Counted from the first letter of the stretch, positions 40,968 to 52,756 are shown. The stretch is DNA of 64,000 bases from Serratia proteamaculans (GCF_013337185.1 NZ_SWDE01000007.1:124001-188000); one strand, 5' to 3'. Notes: generated from the sequence alone by a model not told the origin. Numbers and translations are program-made.

Positions 40968-41038
40968 AATTTTGCGTGATATCAGTCAAGGGAAATTGGG
41001 CCAGGCAATGTGCGTGGCCAAGGCAAGGCGGCTCAGCG

Positions 41039-41263
41039 TCAGGATTGGCCGTCGAGCAGGATCAGGGCCAGATCTTTCCTGCGCAGCACCAGGCTGACGC
41101 GGCGGGTTTTAATTTCTATGGGATCGCCCAGCGGCGCTACGCGCACCACTTCAAACGATGAACCCGGCAGCATGCCGAGCGATAAAAGTTTCTGGCGGTA
41201 GGCTGGGCCGATTTCATTGGCGAAGCCGGCGATCTTATACGACCGTTTAGGCAGAAGATGCAT
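41039..41263 (-). CDS. feoA: ferrous iron transport protein FeoA
   Basis: A 74-residue SH3-like cytosolic protein that interacts with FeoB and is needed for Fe(II) uptake. The core [47 protein letters not shown] is nearly that of E. coli FeoA (75 residues). The open frame runs 53 codons upstream, but the ATG at 41263 has GAAGG close upstream and gives the family length. It is the first gene of feoABC, with a Fur box about 130 bases upstream. Confidence 0.95.
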   Translation of the reverse strand: MHLLPKRSYKIAGFANEIGPAYRQKLLSLGMLPGSSFEVVRVAPLGDPIEIKTRRVSLVLRRKDLALILLDGQS

Positions 41264-41395
41264 GTAACCTTCCCTGAGCCCAGTTGATTGGGCTGATGAT
41301 GATAAAAGAACGTTCCAAAGGAAGCGCCGTGGTAAACATGACGCGCCACCGACGTTTTCAATCCATGAAGTAATGTAGTGAACACGCAAAATAAT

Positions 41396-41414
41396 AATAG
41401 TGAGAATCATTATC
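41396..41414. promoter_or_regulatory. Fur box upstream of feoABC
   Basis: AATAGTGAGAATCATTATC agrees with the 19-bp Fur consensus GATAATGATAATCATTATC at 15 or 16 positions. It lies 133 bases before feoA and predicts iron repression. Confidence 0.8.
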
Positions 41415-41858
41415 GTATTCAATACAAGAAATAGGGGTATTGGTAACCAAAGGTTGTGGCGATCACATTTAACGATCGAGATTGCCTGACGGGACTACTT
41501 TTATCACCCGGCCAGGCCCGGTGCAAATGAGAATGGTGAGTTAAATCAGTTGCGTGATTGTAGTAACTTTTTCCAGATTGAAAAAATTAGCGACAAATTC
41601 GACAGCTATGATCCGGCAGCGTCACGATTGGTCTTTATTTGGCAACATCTCATCGGCTGAATACGAGCGGTAACTATTTGTGTTTCTCTGAGAAATACCA
41701 AAATGAGAACCTGATGTTAATAACGGTGTTAATCGATGGCGGTGTGGCGCTATTTTCAGACCTGAAATAGGGCGGGATTATGGCCGGCGGCAAGATTGGA
41801 GAAAAATGCAGGTTTATTGAGGCGGGTCAAAAAATCGCGGGGATATTTTATTGGGAAA
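41415..41858. other. feoA-tex intergenic region
   Basis: About 440 bases without a credible gene. The part next to the Fur box should hold the feo promoter and any FNR or ArcA sites, which I could not identify with confidence. The rest is AT-richer than the flanking genes. Confidence 0.5.
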
Positions 41859-41878
41859 GGGCGGAATTCATTCCGCCC
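41859..41878 (-). terminator. terminator of tex (yhgF)
   Basis: GGGCGGAAT (41859-41867) and ATTCCGCCC (41870-41878) form a perfect stem. On the minus strand it is followed by TTTCCCAATAAAAT. It lies 24 bases after the tex stop. Confidence 0.8.
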
Positions 41879-41902
41879 TGTGTACCCAGGCATAACTGCT
41901 GG

Positions 41903-44239
41903 TTAGGATTTTTTGCCGAATGCCGCTGCCAGCGCATCACCCATGGCGCTGTTACCCGCCGAGGTGTTGTTGTTGCCGCCGCGCGGTTTGCTCTTATTAG
42001 CCGGAGCCCGGTTGGCGTTGTCCCTGGCCGGGGTGGCGTTACCGCCGCGGCGTGGTGAACCTTCACCCGGTTGCTCGTCCAGACGCATACTCAGCGCGAT
42101 GCGTTTGCGCTGCAGGTCAACTTCCATCACCTTCACTTTGACGATGTCGCCGGCTTTCACCACGGTGTGCGGATCTTCGACAAACTTGTCCGCCAACGAG
42201 GAGATATGTACCAGTCCGTCCTGATGCACGCCGATATCGACAAAGGCCCCGAAGTTGGTGACGTTGGTCACCGAACCTTCCAGGATCATCCCCGGCTGCA
42301 GGTCATTGAGAGTTTCAACGCCGTCGGCGAAGGTGGCAGTTTTGAATTCCGGACGTGGATCGCGGCCCGGTTTCTCCAGCTCCTTCAGGATGTCGGTCAC
42401 CGTTGGCACACCGAACTTATCGTCGGTGAAATCGCTGGCCTTCAGGCTGCGTACGGTTGCCGGGTTACCCATCAGGTCCTGCAGTGCCTGGCGGGTGGCC
42501 GCCAGAATGCGTTCGACCACCGGGTAGGTTTCCGGGTGAACGGTCGAAGCGTCCAGCGGGTTGTCGCCGTGGTTGATACGCAGGAAGCCGGCGCACTGTT
42601 CAAAGGCTTTTGGCCCCAGGCGGCTGACTTTCAACAGTTGCTCGCGGTTGCTGAAACGGCCGTTCTCGTCACGCCAGGTGACGATGTTCTGCGCCATCAT
42701 GCGCGTCAGGCCGGCCACGCGGGTCAGCAGCGGCACCGAGGCGGTGTTCAGATCGACCCCGACGGCGTTTACGCAGTCTTCAACCACTGAATCCAGCTTT
42801 TTCGCCAGTTGGCTTTGGCTGACATCGTGTTGGTACTGACCGACACCGATGGATTTCGGATCGATTTTTACCAGCTCGGCCAGCGGATCCTGCAGGCGGC
42901 GGGCGATGGAGACGGCGCCACGCAGCGAGACGTCGAGGTTCGGGAACTCCAGCGCCGCCAGTTCAGAGGCGGAATACACCGAGGCACCGGCTTCGCTGAC
43001 GATCACTTTCTGCGCTTTGACTTCGCCGAACTGCTGTTGCAAATCAAGGTAAAAACGCTCGGTCTCACGCGATGCGGTACCGTTGCCGATGGCGACCAGT
43101 TCCACTTTATGTTTGATGCACAGGGCCGCAACGATGGCGGCGGCTTTGGCGGCCTGGCCGGTGTGCGGATAGACGGTATCGGTGGCGACCAGCTTGCCGG
43201 TGGCATCCACCACCGCCACTTTCACCCCGGTACGCAAGCCCGGATCCAGCCCCATGGTTGCACGCATACCGGCCGGTGCGGCCATCAGCAGATCGTGCAT
43301 GTTACGGGCGAAGACGTTGATTGCTTCGTCTTCTGCACGCTCACGCAGGGTACTCATCAGTTCGGTTTCCAGGTGCAGCAGCACCTTGATACGCCAGGTC
43401 CAGTTGACCACCGCTTTGCGCCAGGCATCTGCCGGGGCGTTATTCAGGCGCAGATCGAGATGGCTGATGATGATCTGTTCCGCCTGGCTTTCGCGCGGGG
43501 CTTCTTCAAACTGCGGGTCGGCGTTCAGCGCCAGTTGCAGCACGCCTTCGTTGCGGCCACGGAACATGGCCAGCGCACGGTGTGAAGGCACCTGGGCAAT
43601 AGGCTCATGGTGATCGAAGTAGTCACGGAATTTCGCGCCGGCTTCTTCTTTGCCTTCCACCACTTTGGATACCAGATGCGCGTGCTTCCACAGGTAATTA
43701 CGAACCTTGGCCAGCAGTGCGGCGTCTTCGGCGAAGCGCTCCATCAGGATGTAACGCGCGCCGTCGAGGGCGGCTTTAACGTCCGCCACGCCTTTGTCGG
43801 CGTTAACGTAGCCTTCGGCCAACTGTTCAGGTTGCTGCTGAGGATCCTGCCACAGGGTGTTTGCCAGCGGCTCCAGACCGGCTTCAATCGCGATCTGCCC
43901 ACGGGTGCGGCGCTTGGGTTTGTACGGCAGGTAGAGGTCTTCGAGTTCGGTTTTGCTTTGCGTGGCGGTGATCGCCCCCGCCAGCTGTTCGGTCAGTTTG
44001 CCCTGCTCGTCGATCGATTTAAGGATGGTCTGACGGCGGTCTTCCAGTTCACGCAGATAACCCAGGCGGGTTTCCAGCTGGCGCAGTTGGGTATCGTCCA
44101 AACCCCCGGTGACTTCCTTACGATAGCGTGCAATAAAGGGCACGGTATTACCTTCATCCAGCAGACGGATGGCGGAGTCAACTTGCTCCGGCCGGGCCTG
44201 CAGTTCTGTTGCAATAATGCGGCTCAGTGGGTCATTCAT
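41903..44239 (-). CDS. yhgF: Tex-family S1 RNA-binding protein (YhgF)
   Basis: A 778-residue Tex protein (E. coli YhgF is 773). Tex proteins are transcription-associated nucleic-acid-binding factors related to eukaryotic Spt6. Blocks in order are the N-terminal helical region with [17 protein letters not shown], a YqgF-like RNase H-fold domain near [21 protein letters not shown], helix-hairpin-helix motifs ([24 protein letters not shown]), and a C-terminal S1 domain ([29 protein letters not shown]). The last 50 residues or so are basic, low complexity and Asn/Gly/Arg-rich, which is common in this family. It lies downstream of greB on the same strand. Confidence 0.93.
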   Translation of the reverse strand: MNDPLSRIIATELQARPEQVDSAIRLLDEGNTVPFIARYRKEVTGGLDDTQLRQLETRLGYLRELEDRRQTILKSIDEQGKLTEQLAGAITATQSKTELEDLYLPYKPKRRTRGQIAIEAGLEPLANTLWQDPQQQPEQLAEGYVNADKGVADVKAALDGARYILMERFAEDAALLAKVRNYLWKHAHLVSKVVEGKEEAGAKFRDYFDHHEPIAQVPSHRALAMFRGRNEGVLQLALNADPQFEEAPRESQAEQIIISHLDLRLNNAPADAWRKAVVNWTWRIKVLLHLETELMSTLRERAEDEAINVFARNMHDLLMAAPAGMRATMGLDPGLRTGVKVAVVDATGKLVATDTVYPHTGQAAKAAAIVAALCIKHKVELVAIGNGTASRETERFYLDLQQQFGEVKAQKVIVSEAGASVYSASELAALEFPNLDVSLRGAVSIARRLQDPLAELVKIDPKSIGVGQYQHDVSQSQLAKKLDSVVEDCVNAVGVDLNTASVPLLTRVAGLTRMMAQNIVTWRDENGRFSNREQLLKVSRLGPKAFEQCAGFLRINHGDNPLDASTVHPETYPVVERILAATRQALQDLMGNPATVRSLKASDFTDDKFGVPTVTDILKELEKPGRDPRPEFKTATFADGVETLNDLQPGMILEGSVTNVTNFGAFVDIGVHQDGLVHISSLADKFVEDPHTVVKAGDIVKVKVMEVDLQRKRIALSMRLDEQPGEGSPRRGGNATPARDNANRAPANKSKPRGGNNNTSAGNSAMGDALAAAFGKKS

Positions 44240-44396
44240 AGGTCTGGTATCTGTTGAGAATGGTTAGTAAACAGGGGGACAGTTATACGGATTGCGCGCG
44301 GAAAATGCCAGTGAAGCGGGCCGCCTCTCGGCAGCCATGATGCGCAAAGCGGCCTGTACCGCGGCGGTGGGCGGCCGCTCGGAAAAAACTGAAATC

Positions 44397-44870
44397 TTAT
44401 TTAACGTACTCGATCTCATTCACATACCACAGCGCATCGCCTGCCGGGGTGTTGACGGTGGCGGCATCTCCCACTTCTTTTTTCAGCAGGGCGCGGGCCA
44501 TCGGTGAGTCGATGGAGATATAGTCCCGGCGGCCAAAAATCTCGTCATAGCCGACGATACGAAAGCGTTTGGTCTCGCCATCTTCGTTTTCCACCACCAC
44601 CCAGGCGCCGAAGAACACTTTACCTTCCTGCTGCGGCGAGTGGTCGACGACCTTCAACTGTTCGAGGCATTTGGTCAGATAACGCACCCGGCGATCGATC
44701 TCTCGCAGCCGTTTTTTGTTGTACTGATAGTCGGCATTTTCACTTCTGTCACCGAGACTGGCCGCCCAGGTCACTTTTTTGGTGACCTCTGGCCGATCTT
44801 CACGCCAGAGGTAGTCCAGCTCTTGTTTCAGTTTTTCGTACCCTTCGCGGGTAATAAGCGGTGTTCTCAT
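44397..44870 (-). CDS. greB: transcription elongation factor GreB
   Basis: A 157-residue Gre factor (E. coli GreB is 158) that stimulates transcript cleavage by backtracked RNA polymerase. The N-terminal coiled coil includes SLGDRSENADYQYNKKRLREIDRRVRYL, with the acidic tip residues, and the C-terminal FKBP-like domain ends WYVNEIEYVK. The basic patch RLREIDRRVR and absence of GreA-specific sequence support GreB. In E. coli greB is immediately divergent from ompR; here a catabolic island separates them by 4.9 kb. Confidence 0.95.
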   Translation of the reverse strand: MRTPLITREGYEKLKQELDYLWREDRPEVTKKVTWAASLGDRSENADYQYNKKRLREIDRRVRYLTKCLEQLKVVDHSPQQEGKVFFGAWVVVENEDGETKRFRIVGYDEIFGRRDYISIDSPMARALLKKEVGDAATVNTPAGDALWYVNEIEYVK

Positions 44871-44956
44871 ACAACCTTGTTACCGTGGCAATAGTGGAAC
44901 CTATAGCGCGAAGTGTACGACAGATACGGGGCCAGAGGCATCGAAAATAGGGCCAG

Positions 44957-45820
44957 TCAGGGGACGCTGTCGGCGATCGTGACCGACATCGCACCTATGC
45001 GCTCGATACTGACGTCGATGCGGTCGCCTGCCTGTATCGCGGAGACCCCTGATGGCGTACCGGTATAAATCACGTCCCCCGGCCACAGGGTAAACATCGC
45101 CGAGGCATAGGCGATCAGGCGTTGTACGTTATAAATCAGGTGGCGGGTGTTGGACTGCTGCCTGAGCTGGCCGTTGACCCGAATGCTGAGATCCAGTGTG
45201 TTCGGGTCGCCGATTTCGTCGGGGGTGACAATCCACGGGCCCAATACCGAAAAGTTATCGGCCGATTTACGGAAAGAGGGAAATTCCGAGCCGCGTACGG
45301 TCATGTCTATGCCGATAGCGTAGCCGAATACTGCCTCCAGCGCCCGCTCGACAGGCAGGTTGCGGGCGCGTTGACCAATGACCACTGCCAGTTCGACCTC
45401 TGGATCGGTACGTCGCCCGGGGATGGGCAGAGGTATGACTTCGTTCGGCCCGCACAGCGAGCTGTTGGCTTTGAGAAACAGGCCGTATTCGCTGATATCG
45501 GTATAGACCTTGCCATGGTTGATTTGCTGGTCGGCATTGGCTTCGGCGATGTGATCGCGGTAATTAATTGGCGCGGCGACAATTTTACCTGGATTGGCCA
45601 CCGGTGCGTTCAGGCTTACCTGCTCCAGCGGGTAGTTCTCCAGCCGTTCCCAATTTTCGCCCAGTGCCTTCGCAATGAAGGGGAAATGGCTAATCATCCA
45701 GTCGGCGGGCGGTGCGGGCCAATGGGCGGGAGGGAGGTCGTGAAACATCGGCGTGATGTCGTACACCCGCTGCTGCCGGATGATCCCTATCCGGTCGTGA
45801 TTGAAGCGGCAGATCTTCAT
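44957..45820 (-). CDS. fumarylacetoacetate hydrolase family protein
   Basis: A 287-residue FAH-fold hydrolase. The divalent-metal ligands appear as Glu141 and Glu143 in DPEVELAVVIG and Asp172 in AIGIDMTVRG. PINYRDHIAEAN, SADNFSVLGPWIVT and GDVIYTGTPSGVSAI complete the family pattern. In this cluster it most likely hydrolyses the ring-cleavage product of the neighbouring cupin dioxygenase (maleylpyruvate, fumarylpyruvate or oxoheptadienedioate type); which one is inference. It lies 69 bases downstream of the dioxygenase gene on the same strand. Mutually distinct family members act as isomerases or decarboxylases, so the reaction is open. Confidence 0.85.
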   Translation of the reverse strand: MKICRFNHDRIGIIRQQRVYDITPMFHDLPPAHWPAPPADWMISHFPFIAKALGENWERLENYPLEQVSLNAPVANPGKIVAAPINYRDHIAEANADQQINHGKVYTDISEYGLFLKANSSLCGPNEVIPLPIPGRRTDPEVELAVVIGQRARNLPVERALEAVFGYAIGIDMTVRGSEFPSFRKSADNFSVLGPWIVTPDEIGDPNTLDLSIRVNGQLRQQSNTRHLIYNVQRLIAYASAMFTLWPGDVIYTGTPSGVSAIQAGDRIDVSIERIGAMSVTIADSVP

Positions 45821-45889
45821 GATATAGGTCCTCTGAAAGCAAAAATAGGATGGCGTTGGCCGCTGAATGGGCCGGTTGAACGGGGGATA

Positions 45890-46924
45890 TCAGCCTTCTG
45901 GCGTGATCTCATGCCGCCAGATCCCCAGTTTTTCCAGCACCGGACGATCGGAAAAGCTAAAGCAGACCGCATCGCCGTCAGGTGCCGACAGCTGGTAGCT
46001 GATCCATGAAGGCAGCGCAAAGATGTCTTTCGGTTTTAGCCTGAAGCGGATCCCCCCGGTTAGCCGGACCTCCAGCTCTCCCTCCATCACCACCAGCACC
46101 TGGCTGGCATTGCCACGCTGGTAGAGGCTGGTAAACCCCTTGGGCAGCAGCGTGATGACGGTGCCGAGGGTGGGAATGGCCCAATCGCCGTTGGCCGGGT
46201 TGATGTAACGCAGGCTGATGGCGCTGGCCGGGTCTATTTCACTATGGCGCTGTAACTGTTCCAGCGCTTCGCGGGTGCGTTGATACGGATAGTTAAATAT
46301 CGGCGAGGGCTGGCTCTGCCCCGTTGGATGGTACTCCAGCGGCATCAGGCCGGCACCGTAGCGGGCTAGGGCATCGCCCTCCGGACGTGGCTCCAGCGTT
46401 TGGCCTGCGGGCAGGCGATCTTGCCGAAACCCGGCCTTGAGAAAGTGCAGCAGCGGGGCATCCAGGCCATCGAGCCAGAATATCGGTTTATCGGTGTCAT
46501 TTTGGTGCTGGTGCCAACGCCATGAAGGGGTAATGATAAAATCCCCCGGATGCAGCGTAGTCTTTTCGCCGTCCACCGTTGTGTTACCGCCTTCGGCCTC
46601 CAGAATAAAGCGCAGGGCGGTGGGGGTGTGGCGATGTAAGGGGGCAATTTCACCCGGCAGCACCATTTGCATCCCGGCATACAGCGTGTCGGTGATGCGT
46701 GACGAACCCGGTGGCAACGACGGGTTTTCCATGACCAGCACGCGACGTTCGGCACGTTCGATGTCGATCTTTGAGCCGATATCCAACAGCGCGTCTTTGA
46801 CCTCAGCGTAATGCCATTGATAAGGCGTAGCCTGAGGTTCCGGCTGATTGGGGACCAGGCCATGCAGCGACTCCCATAGTGGGAACAGGTGTTTCTTTTG
46901 CAGTTGCTGAATATCGATGTTCAT
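45890..46924 (-). CDS. gentisate 1,2-dioxygenase-like ring-cleaving cupin
   Basis: A 344-residue bicupin of the gentisate/salicylate/1-hydroxy-2-naphthoate dioxygenase class, extradiol Fe(II) enzymes that open aromatic acids. The iron ligands of the first cupin are His97 and His99 in LHRHTPTALRF and His138 in WRWHQH; they keep the 119/121/160 spacing I recall from salicylate 1,2-dioxygenase. The second cupin (SQVLVVMEGELEVRLTG, ISYQLSAPDGDAVCFSFSDRPV) lacks a full ligand set, as usual. Its ATG directly abuts the stop of the aldehyde dehydrogenase gene (TAAATG), so the genes are coupled. Sequence alone does not separate gentisate from salicylate as substrate. Confidence 0.85.
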   Translation of the reverse strand: MNIDIQQLQKKHLFPLWESLHGLVPNQPEPQATPYQWHYAEVKDALLDIGSKIDIERAERRVLVMENPSLPPGSSRITDTLYAGMQMVLPGEIAPLHRHTPTALRFILEAEGGNTTVDGEKTTLHPGDFIITPSWRWHQHQNDTDKPIFWLDGLDAPLLHFLKAGFRQDRLPAGQTLEPRPEGDALARYGAGLMPLEYHPTGQSQPSPIFNYPYQRTREALEQLQRHSEIDPASAISLRYINPANGDWAIPTLGTVITLLPKGFTSLYQRGNASQVLVVMEGELEVRLTGGIRFRLKPKDIFALPSWISYQLSAPDGDAVCFSFSDRPVLEKLGIWRHEITPEG

Positions 46925-48415
46925 TTATTCATTCCCCTGCGGGTCGGTAACCCCCACATTTTGATAGACGTGTTTGTATTCCATAAAGCTGTCCAGCGAG
47001 GCGATACCGTTCAAACGCCCGAGGCCGCTCTGTTTGTACCCACCCTCTTCGAACTCATCGTGAATTTGCGCCCAGTCGTTAATCCACACGCTACCGGCCT
47101 GAATTTCCCGCGCTACCCGATGCGGGCGGTTGGCATCCATCGACCAGATACTGGCGGCCAGTCCGTAGTCGCTATGATTGGCGGAGGCGATCGCTTGCGC
47201 TTCGTCGTCAAAGACCTCCAGCGTGAGCACCGGCCCGAAAACCTCCTGCTGCACAATGTCCATATCGCTGTTGGGCACTTCCAGTAGAGTAGGTCGGTAG
47301 AACGCGCCTTTGGCTAATGGACCTTCCACGACCGGCCCACCGCGAACTACAGATTTGGCCCCTTGGGCCAGCGCGGCAGTGACCATGGCATCGACCCGCA
47401 GGACGCTTTGTTGGTCGATCAACGGCCCCAGCTCAACGCCTGGCTCCAGCGACGGCCCGATTTTTACCGCCTCCAGCAAGGCGGCCATGCGGGCTTTAAC
47501 CTGCGGATAGATCGCGCGCTGTACCAGTAAACGGCTGCCGGTAACGCAGAATTGACCGCTGAAGGTGGTGAGTGAACGCACGATCATCGGCAAGGCGCGA
47601 TCCAGGTCGGCGTCTTCGAACAGCAGGTGCGGCGTTTTCCCACCCAATTCCAGCGAGATGCGTTTGACCCGCTGCATGGCGTTGGCCGCCAATGTACGTC
47701 CGGTGCGGGTGCTGCCGGTAAAACTGATGCCCGGGACTGCCGGGCTGCTGACCAGTAACATGGCGCCGTCACTGCCGCTTTCGGTGAACAGGTTCACCAC
47801 CCCCTGCGGCAGGCTGTCGACTTCGGCCAGAATGCGGGCGAATGCGGCGTTAACCTGAGCGGTCTGAGCCGGCAGTTTGATCACGACGGTATTGCCCGCG
47901 GCCAACGCCGGGGCCAGCGATCTGATGGTAAGAATGGCCGGTGAATTCCACGGAGTGATCACCCCGACCACGCCCAGCGGTTCGTACAGTACCCGGGATA
48001 AGGCGCCGGGTTGGATCTCCATGGCACGCCCATAAGTGGTCAGCGCCAGTGCGGCGGCGTAGCGCAGTTTGCTGGGAATGAACTGAACCTCAAAGCGGGC
48101 TTCGCTCAGTGGTTTACCGTTGTCTTGCGCCAGGATCCGGGCCAGGGTTTCCGCATGCTGTTCAAATCGATCGGCCATTTGATTCAGGCAGCGGGCCCGC
48201 AGCTGTCGGTCGCGGCTCCATGCCGGCACAAATGCGCGTTGGGCTGCGGCAATCGCCATCGCGGCTTCCTCGGTGCCGCCGTCGGCAAATTCTCCCAGTT
48301 CGGAGCCATCCGTCGGGCTGATACTGATGCCTTGTTTGGTCGAATCCTGCCATTGGCCATCGATCCAGTGCAGTGCTTTTGGCCTGGCTGAGTGGGTCTG
48401 GTCACCTGTCTGCAT
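46925..48415 (-). CDS. aldehyde dehydrogenase of the aromatic-acid island
   Basis: A 496-residue NAD(P)-dependent aldehyde dehydrogenase. The catalytic Cys290 lies in FSGQFCVTGSRLLV, the general base Glu256 in LELGGKTP, Asn157 in TPWNSPA, and the cofactor-binding turn in FTGSTRTGR. It is the first gene of the minus-strand operon, divergent from a LysR regulator. In this context an aromatic aldehyde such as salicylaldehyde or a semialdehyde is the expected substrate (inference). The length and motifs are normal for the superfamily, with no signs of damage. Confidence 0.88.
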   Translation of the reverse strand: MQTGDQTHSARPKALHWIDGQWQDSTKQGISISPTDGSELGEFADGGTEEAAMAIAAAQRAFVPAWSRDRQLRARCLNQMADRFEQHAETLARILAQDNGKPLSEARFEVQFIPSKLRYAAALALTTYGRAMEIQPGALSRVLYEPLGVVGVITPWNSPAILTIRSLAPALAAGNTVVIKLPAQTAQVNAAFARILAEVDSLPQGVVNLFTESGSDGAMLLVSSPAVPGISFTGSTRTGRTLAANAMQRVKRISLELGGKTPHLLFEDADLDRALPMIVRSLTTFSGQFCVTGSRLLVQRAIYPQVKARMAALLEAVKIGPSLEPGVELGPLIDQQSVLRVDAMVTAALAQGAKSVVRGGPVVEGPLAKGAFYRPTLLEVPNSDMDIVQQEVFGPVLTLEVFDDEAQAIASANHSDYGLAASIWSMDANRPHRVAREIQAGSVWINDWAQIHDEFEEGGYKQSGLGRLNGIASLDSFMEYKHVYQNVGVTDPQGNE

Positions 48416-48508
48416 AACCGCTCCTGTGATGCATTTTTGTTAATGAAATGAAAATTCCTATGTACTGGGAGAATATCTGCTGCCTACAATCAATCAATCG
48501 AATGTGAT

Positions 48509-48523
48509 TTATTGGGCGAATAA
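48509..48523. promoter_or_regulatory. candidate LysR-type binding dyad
   Basis: TTATT, GGGCG and AATAA make a dyad containing the T-N11-A pattern of LysR regulators, in the 113-base gap between the divergent regulator and dehydrogenase genes. It is close to the regulator start, as autoregulatory sites often are. Confidence 0.45.
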
Positions 48524-48528
48524 GAAAA

Positions 48529-49473
48529 ATGAATTTGAAGAACGTCGATTTAAATTTATTGGTGGTGTTTGACGCTATCTTTCGCCAGCGGAGCGTCGGC
48601 CTGGCGGGGCAGTTGCTGGGCATCAGCCAGCCAGCGGTGAGCCATGCGCTGGCTCGCCTGCGGCAGCTGTTTGACGATCCGATGTTTGTGCGGATTAATA
48701 ACGAAATGTGCCCGACTGACCGGGCCAGCGAACTGATGCCGTCCGTCGAACGGGTGCTGTCGATGATCCGCGATGATGTTTTGCAACCGGTGGGATTTGA
48801 TCCTGCGGCTAGCCGCAGAACGTTGACGCTCTGTATGCCGGACATCGGCGAGCAGTATTTTTTACCTCCCCTGATTAACCACCTGGCTAAGGTGGCCCCA
48901 GGGATGGCGGTGGTCAGCCATGAGCTGGCCCCGGCGCAATTGGAAGAGGCGCTGGAAAGCGGACGGGTCGATCTGGCTATCGGTTATTTTCCCGATCTGC
49001 GCCGCGCCGTTTTTTATCAGCAGCGGTTATTTTACAGTGGGTTCTGCTGTGCGGTACGCCAGGGCCATCCGCAGATTGGCAAAACGCTGTCTCTGCCGCA
49101 GTTTTTGCAGGCTGAACATGTGACCGCCCGTTTGCGTATTCGCAGCCAGGAAATTGCCGAACAGGCGATGAGGGAGCAGGGGATTGTGCGTAACGTCAAA
49201 CTGCAGACCAGCCATTTTCTGAGCCTGACCCATATCATTGCCCAAACCGACCTGCTCGCCACGGTGACCTATGAGGCGGCGCAGTTACTGCAGGCTGCGG
49301 GCAAGGTGCATATTTACCCGGTGCCTTTCTCAATACCTCAGTTCCCGGTGATGCAGTATTGGCATGAGCGCGCTCATCATGACCGCGGCAATCAATGGCT
49401 ACGGGGGGAAATACGTGGGTTATTCCAACGCGATGACGACAATAGTGCCGATGAATGCCCCGGAGAACATTAG
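48529..49473 (+). CDS. LysR-family regulator of the aromatic island (NahR/NodD-like)
   Basis: A 314-residue LysR regulator. The N-terminal helix-turn-helix reads LNLLVVFDAIFRQRSVGLAGQLLGISQPAVSHALARLRQLFDDPMFVR. The sensor half begins TLTLCMPDIGEQYFLPPLINHL, a start characteristic of the NodD/NahR/LinR branch. It is divergent from the aldehyde dehydrogenase-dioxygenase-hydrolase operon and is its likely activator. NahR and relatives respond to salicylate or similar aromatics, which fits the neighbouring enzymes; the ligand here is inference. Confidence 0.88.
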   Translation: MNLKNVDLNLLVVFDAIFRQRSVGLAGQLLGISQPAVSHALARLRQLFDDPMFVRINNEMCPTDRASELMPSVERVLSMIRDDVLQPVGFDPAASRRTLTLCMPDIGEQYFLPPLINHLAKVAPGMAVVSHELAPAQLEEALESGRVDLAIGYFPDLRRAVFYQQRLFYSGFCCAVRQGHPQIGKTLSLPQFLQAEHVTARLRIRSQEIAEQAMREQGIVRNVKLQTSHFLSLTHIIAQTDLLATVTYEAAQLLQAAGKVHIYPVPFSIPQFPVMQYWHERAHHDRGNQWLRGEIRGLFQRDDDNSADECPGEH

Positions 49474-49803
49474 GTGCATTGTCGCTGGCGGCTTAGACTG
49501 AAGGCACGCTCGCCTGAACCAGGGCTAATCAGGTTATAAATACGTTATTAATTTGAGTGTCGACCCCTGCGGCCCACGAAGGCGATGTCATTCTTGCGGG
49601 AGGGCTGAGTGGGCTTTTTACGGCGAAACGAGACAATAATGTGTGGATTAATTAGTCTGCTGTATGAAAGATATTGATAACTCGGTAAAAGAATAAGCTT
49701 TGTAACAATTTAGTCTAGAATATATACCAATAATCGCTGTCCGAATTGGCATGGTTTTTTAACAATATTCACGTCAGGCAATACAGCCTTTGGGAGTAAT
49801 ACA
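49474..49803. other. LysR gene-ompR intergenic region
   Basis: 330 bases without a gene. A weak CCTGA/TCAGG stem near 49513-49534 may end the regulator transcript. The AT-rich part from about 49640 should contain the ompR promoter; no site was assigned. Confidence 0.5.
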
Positions 49804-51915
<2,112 letters not shown>

Positions 51916-51925
<10 letters not shown>

Positions 51926-52395
51926 CTGCTCATCACGTAATATTCCGCCGCTTCTTCATGCAGACGCCGACCGGTGCTGGCCTGCCAGGGGTCGATTAAT
52001 TCAATCCCGCAGTGGATAAAGTCTTTGGTATTACGCGTGGCCAGGGCGGCACCGTAATGCAGGCAGGTGGCGGCGATCTGGGTGTCTGGGAAACTGACGC
52101 CGATGCCTTGGCGGCGGTTGGCACCCATTAACTCCGCATGCTGCAGAGCGCAGCCAGTGTCAAAGGGTAAAACCCTGTCCAGAAACTCTTCCTGCAGCAT
52201 TACGCCGAGATTGGACTGTAACTCAAACTGCTTTTTGCCATGGGGCATGCAGGTTATGCCAGTATATAGCTCCGCTACCACGACAGCGCTCAGATAGAAT
52301 TGATACGTATTCTGTTGATCCAGCCACCTTAAAACATGGTAATGAGGTGCCGGGCGCAGTAACTCTGAAACTACATTGGTATCGAGAATGATCAT
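51916..52395 (-). CDS. PIN-domain ribonuclease toxin (FitB/VapC type)
   Basis: A 159-residue PIN-domain protein with the acidic active-site residues Asp5 (MIILDTNVVSELL), Glu42 (VVVAELYTG) and Asp104 (SFPDTQIAATCL), and the LATRNTKDF segment with Asn122 and Asp125. Such proteins are Mg-dependent RNases of type II toxin-antitoxin systems. The N-terminal DTNVVSELLRP and WLDQQ block resemble FitB-like VapC proteins. It starts inside the antitoxin stop (ATGA overlap). The C-terminal tail runs somewhat past the usual 140 residues and its stop lies in the envZ terminator hairpin. Confidence 0.88.
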
Positions 52396-52655
52396 ACCTG
52401 GTCATCATCGTCATCAAAGGTGACAATGCGCGCGGGTGTTTTATCACGCGGTGGGATTTCCAGTTCAACTCCGCCCAACTCGGCAAAGTGTTGATGTATG
52501 CGAGTGCCTAAACCATAGCGCGGCGGTTTTTTCACCAACGCCTGTTTCAAAATCATACGAGCTTCCTCCTCCATGGAATGGCCATTTTTCGCTGCCGAAA
52601 CGCGCAGCAACTCTTTTACTTCGTCGTCCAGATTCCTGACGGTTATGGTAGCCAT
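52392..52655 (-). CDS. ribbon-helix-helix antitoxin (FitA/VapB type)
   Basis: An 87-residue antitoxin with an N-terminal Arc-type ribbon-helix-helix domain (MATITVRNLDDEVKELLRVSAAKNGHSMEEEARMIL). The acidic C-terminal tail (TFDDDDDQV) would wrap the toxin. The frame continues seven codons upstream, but AAAGGAGG lies just before the ATG at 52655. The pair is expected to repress its own promoter. It is inserted between envZ and pckA, which are closer neighbours in E. coli. Confidence 0.88.
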   Translation of the reverse strand: MATITVRNLDDEVKELLRVSAAKNGHSMEEEARMILKQALVKKPPRYGLGTRIHQHFAELGGVELEIPPRDKTPARIVTFDDDDDQV

Positions 52656-52730
52656 TGAAACCTCCTTTGCTATCAATGATTGCAGTGCTTATTATCCCTT
52701 TGCGTTGATTAAATAACAACCAATAAAAAT

Positions 52731-52756
52731 AAAAAAAGGCGTGGGATCCACGCCTT
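52731..52756 (-). terminator. terminator of pckA
   Basis: On the minus strand AAGGCGTGG and CCACGCCTT form a stem over 52736-52756, followed by a T-rich run (plus-strand A-rich 52722-52737). Confidence 0.9.

Noticed and set aside
41780-42058. 92-codon plus-strand frame overlapping the tex 3' end
   Set aside because: Covers the tex terminator and antisense coding sequence; no supporting signal.
42809-43585. 258-codon plus-strand open frame within tex
   Set aside because: Antisense to conserved Tex domains; no ribosome-binding site or similarity.
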